From the NCBI RefSeq assembly GCF_014356525.2, contig NC_052507.1:44177687-44241686 (forward strand): a DNA stretch of 64,000 bases, written 5' to 3'. Below are positions 59,813-64,000 of this stretch, piece after piece (within the stretch, counting starts at the first letter, position 1; every line of letters starts with the position of its first letter). A program made the translations under genes and the position numbers. Under the pieces are notes generated by a model. That model searched no databases and was not told where the DNA came from. It saw only the letters and a list, made by a program, of their open reading frames with translations. Source of the DNA: Nilaparvata lugens (Eukaryota; Arthropoda; Insecta; Hemiptera; Delphacidae).

Positions 59813-61058
59813 TAGGGTACAACCACACTGAAAGCGGAGCGGAGCGTGGCGTGTCGTCAAGGAGCGTCGTGAACAATAGCATGTTGAGTAATGAGCTAAA
59901 ACAGACTGCAAGCGTCTACTCGCAGAGCGGAGCGGAGCGGGGCGTGGCGTCAAACTTTGGAACAAGCTGGTTTGTTTTATGGAGCGTCTAAGAGCGGATC
60001 GTCAAAGTGCGAGTGCCGTACTAATGTATATACTAGTAGTCTACTCTTGAACATAATAATGCACTTGTTCTACTACATTTTCTACTACCATCTAGTACAC
60101 TAGTATATTGAATTTAATGTTTGCCAAAATTCCCCTGTAATGTGTATTATTTGATTATTCAAAGAACATTCATCTATTGCAGTTTGAAATCAAAAGTAAG
60201 GCTATTCTAATCCATTTCATTCAAATTTCTATGAAATACGGCTACCTTAGTGTTAATTTATTTGAAAAATTGAAAATGGTATTGTTAATGAAAATGAGAC
60301 TTATGTAATAACATTGGTAGATAAAATAATAAGGTATTCTTTGTACTATGTTTTTTCCAAATTTATAGGTGACAAAGTCCAAGATAAGGTTAGAATAACG
60401 TGTACAATTTTTATAAAATTTTAGTCCAAAATGAACATGGAAACTATATATTTTAAATTCAGATGGCTTGAATTAATAAATTTATTAGAAATATTCCACT
60501 CAATTACCATTTGTAACAAATAATATTGAGTTATTAAAAAAAATTGAAACCATTGAAGAAACACAAACTTTGTAATTAATTTTTAATTACAAGTCTCTCT
60601 TCAGGAAATATTGGATTCCTCCAATAATTGGAATTAAAATTCTAATTATTATCAGTGACTTGTTTTTCCAAATCAGGCTTCACTCTTGTTGAAATGTAAT
60701 CAAAGGTTGAAGTCTACATTCGCATGTACTCGATAAATCGGCACTCATGCTTTCTTAAAACATTTAACAGATGGTGATATTCACCAAATAGTCTACGATT
60801 TAAGTTAATTTTATTAACCCACTCTGTCCTAGCAGGCTTAGCTAAAATCCAATACTTTAAGTACTGATGGCGTTGTCCAAGTTTGCACGGACATTACTTT
60901 ATGAAAACAATTACGGTACTTAAAGTATTGGATTTTAGCTAAGCCTGCTAGGACAGAGTGGGTTAATAAAATTAACTCAGATGCTTCCAGTGTGTTTCAT
61001 GAACGCTCTGACCACGCCACGCCACGCTCCGCTCCGCTTTCAGTGTAGTTGTACCCTA
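59813..61058. mobile_element. 1.25-kb terminal-inverted-repeat element
   Basis: The left end TAGGGTACAACCACACTGAA and the right end (inverted TAGGGTACAACTACACTGAA) form inverted repeats of about 40 bp that continue into GCGGAGCGGAGCGTGGCGTG. The left side repeats the GC-rich GCGGAGCGGAGCG motif again near 59931. No transposase frame is present and no clear target duplication is seen. A perfect hairpin (60803-60977) is nested inside. Confidence 0.75.
60803..60977. repeat. Perfect 62-bp inverted repeat with 51-nt loop
   Basis: The left arm 60803-60864 (AGTTAATTTTATTAACCCAC ...) and right arm 60916-60977 are exact reverse complements over all 62 bases by my reading. The loop is 60865-60915. It may be a small recent MITE inserted in the larger TIR element, or a hairpin RNA source. 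Confidence 0.9.
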
Positions 61059-61247
61059 ATATTACAATCCCATTATGTGAAGCCAATGTTCAACGGCTCT
61101 TACAACTTTGTTTATTTATTTGTTTATTGTTTTTTCAATCAATCTTATTCATGCTATCCTTAATACGTTTTCATACCGTCAATTTGTATTTTGTATTATC
61201 TGACTATTGGCCAGTTGATTTCTATTACCAATTCTGAAGGGTCCGTA

Positions 61248-61474
61248 TCACAGAGACAAGTTCTCACAGAGACAAGTAGTGTTTTTGAACGATATTAGTG
61301 TCACAGAGACAAGTTTCATAGGAACAAGTATTTTTATAAATGGCAGTCTCACAGGAACAAGTTCCCACAGAGACAAGGTGACAAGGTTCAGTCTCACTGG
61401 AACAAGAAGAGGGGTAGAGTCCCATTCGAACAAGTGGAGTGTCACAGAGACAAGGTCAGTCTCACAGGAACAAG
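61248..61474. repeat. Irregular array of a 13-bp motif (TCACAG-RR-ACAAG)
   Basis: Ten copies or near copies of TCACAGAGACAAG or TCACAGGAACAAG start at about 61248, 61264, 61301, 61316, 61349, 61365, 61394, 61422, 61442 and 61462. Spacing is irregular (13-48 bp) and the sequence between copies is not repeated, unlike a simple tandem repeat. Open frames on both strands through it have no known similarity. Confidence 0.75.
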
Positions 61475-61587
61475 GTTTGTGTGGTGTGTTGCCTACACAT
61501 GAAGATGAAGACATTCCATTTGCTCTAATAAATTGGATGTCATCTGTTTTTTAATATATATACATATATATTATGGTGACATTAATA

Positions 61588-64000
61588 GAATAGAATCACT
61601 GCCTTTATTTTTCTTAGAGAGCGAAGTTAGGGCGCAGTCGACCCTCTCTTACACTCAACTCTCTATCAAGTATTATAACAATACAAAAAAATAATACAAA
61701 TAATATGATTAAAAACAAACAATAGTTAAGTTATCTACTTATTTTAAAAAATAACAAATTTTAAATTATTGAAAAGAAAGAGAAAAAATTACCTTGAAAA
61801 TAATACATAACAATGCTGAATAATAGTATTTTCTGATACTTCATCACTTTAGTAAAAAATAAGACACTACAGAATACAATACAGTAGGCCTACATAGCAA
61901 CTGAAGTGTTTGCTATACATTTCATTTCCTTATCACTTATTATCACTATGTTTTTTTTTTTTAAGATTACGTCCTAAAGACTCCAGTCATGGAGTATAAG
62001 ACAAGTCATGTTATTACATAATAATTCTAACACTAAGTAGTTCAACCTAGTTTAGGTTTGAAAGGAATTCTTGTACACTATAAAAAGCTCTATCAACTAA
62101 ATATTTTTTAATTTGTTTTTTGAAAATCTTCAAATCATCATTACTTTTCAAGATTTGAGGTAGCTTGTTATAAAATTTCCTACCAATATAATCTGGTTTT
62201 TGTTCAAATAACCTACTATTGTGACCCATTATATGATAATCTGCTCTGTTTCGCGTATTATACTCATGAACATCTGAATTCTGGATCACACCACTCGTTT
62301 TCACATGCATTACAACTTCATATACATACAAAGATGGCACAGTTAATAGACCAAGCTTTTTAAATAAAGGCCTACAAGAGTCTAACCTATTCACTTTCTC
62401 TATACATCTGAGTGCCTTCTTTTGAATCTTAAACACCCTGTCCATATTTTGTTGAGATGAATTACCCCATACTAAAATAGCATACCTAATATGAGATAGT
62501 ATAAGTCCATGGTAAGCAGTTAACAGTAGTTTTTTATCATTCAGCCTAGCAAGCTGCCGCAGGACAAATACCCCAGATGATATCTTATTACATATCCTCT
62601 CAATGTAAGGATGCCATGTTAATTTCCTGTCCAATAAAATTCCCAAGAATGCTACTTTCTCTTCTTGGTCTAATTCATTTTCCTCTACAAACACATTTAT
62701 TTCTCTATCCTCTACTGAATTATATTTACTTTTGAATTGTAGGAATTGACATTTCTTACTATTTATTGTTAATTGCCTATGCTTCAAGAATTGGACAATT
62801 GACTGTACTCCAGTAAAAGCATTTATTTCTAGACTATCTAATAAATAATTGTTAAAGATAAGCGATGTGTCATCAGCAAACAACAGAGCTCTGTGATCTT
62901 TTAACTCTTTTGGTAATTGGTTCACATACAACAGAAACAGTAAGGGACCCAGAATTGAGCCTTGAGGTACTCCAGCCTGGACCTCCAGTTTTTGAGATTT
63001 AATTTTTACTATTTCATTCCCATCTACCTTGGTAGACTTGGTAAGCTCAACACACTGGTTTCTACCTATGAGATATGATTCAAACCATTTTAGTTCTATA
63101 CCATTTACACCTACAGTTTTTAGTATTTCCAATAATATTCTATGGTTCACACAATCAAAAGCTTTGGATAAATCAAGAAATATTGCGGCTGCCTTCTCAC
63201 CTGAATCTATTATATCTATTAGTCTTTCAACAAGGGATACTATTGCAGTCTTAGTAGATTTCCCTTTCTGGAACCCATGCTGTTCATCACATATGAAATT
63301 AATTTCTTCCAGGTGCATCAATAGCCTATTTAAAACTACTCTTTCAAAAATTTTACTTATTACATTTAGAATACTAATGGGTCTATAATTTTCAACTCTT
63401 TCAGAATCACCGCTCTTGAAAATTGGCAAAATTTTTCCTTGTTTCAGATCATCAGGGAAAATACCCTGCTCTAGTGAAGTATTAAGGAGATGCAATAAAG
63501 GGTCCAGTAATTCATTTTCACATTCTTTTAAAATTTTGCTTGAGACCCCATCCAATCCTACTGTTTTTTTGTTATTCAAATTTTTTATTATTCTTGACAA
63601 CTCATCTCTTGATAATGGATGAAATTTAAATACCTTTTCAATTGGCTCAGCATTTAATGTAGTTGTATTATAAGTATTAGTGTTCAGTGACTTTTGGAGA
63701 TTATATGCAACCTGTTGATAATACTTATTGAAAAAGTTACAAATGTCTATACTATCATCCATATAATTTCCATGTTCATCGATTATCCTAGGGACATTAG
63801 TAACTGTATCTTTTTGAGCTGCTCTCCTATTTCTATTAATTACCTCCCAAACAGCAGAGTTAAAATTGGTACTAGTTGTTAATATTTCAGCTGTTTTCTT
63901 ACACTTAGCTTTCCTCACTTCTTTTGCATAGTTTTTCTTTAGACATTTGTATTTGACTTCACTCGGAACATCCCTCACTAATTTAAATTCCTCATAAGCT
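61588..64000 (-). mobile_element. LINE with intact ORF2, 3' end at 61588, running off the window
   Basis: On the minus strand the element ends AATAAAGGCAGTGATTCTATTCTATT. Most of ORF2 is intact within the window, so the copy looks young. Its start is beyond the right edge. Confidence 0.85.
62047..64000 (-). CDS. LINE ORF2, reverse transcriptase part, partial at its N-terminus
   Basis: The frame is open from the window edge (AYEEFKLVRDVPSEVKYK) to a stop at 62047, about 650 codons without interruption. RT motifs in order: [86 protein letters not shown], the catalytic LLFADDTSLIF, and VAFLGILLDRKLTW. The tail has YHGLILSHIRYAILVWG, IQKKALRCIE and YNTRNRADY. The endonuclease must lie beyond the window. 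RT carries out target-primed reverse transcription. With all motifs intact the protein is plausibly active. It belongs to the CR1/Jockey-type LINEs but differs clearly from LINEs A-C. Confidence 0.9.
   Translation of the reverse strand, partial: AYEEFKLVRDVPSEVKYKCLKKNYAKEVRKAKCKKTAEILTTSTNFNSAVWEVINRNRRAAQKDTVTNVPRIIDEHGNYMDDSIDICNFFNKYYQQVAYNLQKSLNTNTYNTTTLNAEPIEKVFKFHPLSRDELSRIIKNLNNKKTVGLDGVSSKILKECENELLDPLLHLLNTSLEQGIFPDDLKQGKILPIFKSGDSERVENYRPISILNVISKIFERVVLNRLLMHLEEINFICDEQHGFQKGKSTKTAIVSLVERLIDIIDSGEKAAAIFLDLSKAFDCVNHRILLEILKTVGVNGIELKWFESYLIGRNQCVELTKSTKVDGNEIVKIKSQKLEVQAGVPQGSILGPLLFLLYVNQLPKELKDHRALLFADDTSLIFNNYLLDSLEINAFTGVQSIVQFLKHRQLTINSKKCQFLQFKSKYNSVEDREINVFVEENELDQEEKVAFLGILLDRKLTWHPYIERICNKISSGVFVLRQLARLNDKKLLLTAYHGLILSHIRYAILVWGNSSQQNMDRVFKIQKKALRCIEKVNRLDSCRPLFKKLGLLTVPSLYVYEVVMHVKTSGVIQNSDVHEYNTRNRADYHIMGHNSRLFEQKPDYIGRKFYNKLPQILKSNDDLKIFKKQIKKYLVDRAFYSVQEFLSNLN

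Noticed and set aside
61248..61474. CRISPR-like array
   Set aside because: Motifs are only 13 bp and degenerate, spacings vary from 13 to 48 bp, there are no cas genes, and the DNA is eukaryotic.

Overview
This window is eukaryotic nuclear DNA from an insect. It is AT-rich, has split genes with GT-AG introns, and carries many insect-type transposable elements. The repeat types (CR1-like LINEs with PHD/esterase ORF1, Penelope, BEL/Pao, copia, gypsy, mariner MITEs, Helitrons, a 'gaccgagcgaagtgag' terminal family) suggest a hemipteran, possibly a planthopper. That taxon is an inference, not shown by the sequence.

Only two host genes are supported, both on the + strand. The first (8339-23303, five exons, 214 aa) is complete and encodes the p24 alpha cargo receptor TMED4/TMED9 (eclair, eca), with signal peptide, GOLD domain, coiled coil, TM helix and KKLV COPI-retrieval tail. 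The second (50714 to at least 59488, six exons, 676 aa, 3' end not seen) is the insect counterpart of vertebrate KIAA0232, a poorly characterised protein. Its N-terminal block, a following SGIE-type block and repeated acidic 'IW' motifs are recognisable.

Everything else is transposon or undistinguished sequence. 1-8038: a copia element (minus) carrying a BEL/Pao element (plus); one deletion seems to have removed the copia RT and part of the BEL 3' LTR. The copia LTR ends 300 bp upstream of the eca start codon. 8466-23153: eca introns with LINE copies in both orientations, a GC-rich TIR element, a gypsy remnant and a dispersed repeat. 23978-26781: a patchwork of a terminal-repeat family, including a 759-bp fold-back element. 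28 kb-31.4 kb: sparse. 31.4-46.5 kb: a retroelement cluster of a tRNA-derived SINE and three related CR1-like LINEs, all on the minus strand; the first is split by a head-to-head pair of almost identical Penelope copies. 46.5-48.0 kb: LTR-pol-LTR-pol-LTR tandem gypsy derivative. 48.0-50.7 kb: nothing recognised. 50.7-59.5 kb: the KIAA0232 gene with a LINE fragment, a palindromic mariner MITE, a dead mariner and a Helitron in its introns. 59.8-61.5 kb: a TIR element holding a perfect 62-bp inverted repeat, then an irregular array of a 13-bp motif. 61.6-64.0 kb: a LINE with a long intact ORF2 running off the window.

I found no undescribed host 'system'. The most unusual items are the Penelope palindrome, the perfect 62-bp hairpin, the 13-mer array, the LTR tandem array, the intact RT-less BEL reading frame, and the invertebrate KIAA0232 gene. 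All calls rest on reading the sequence by eye; no searches were run.
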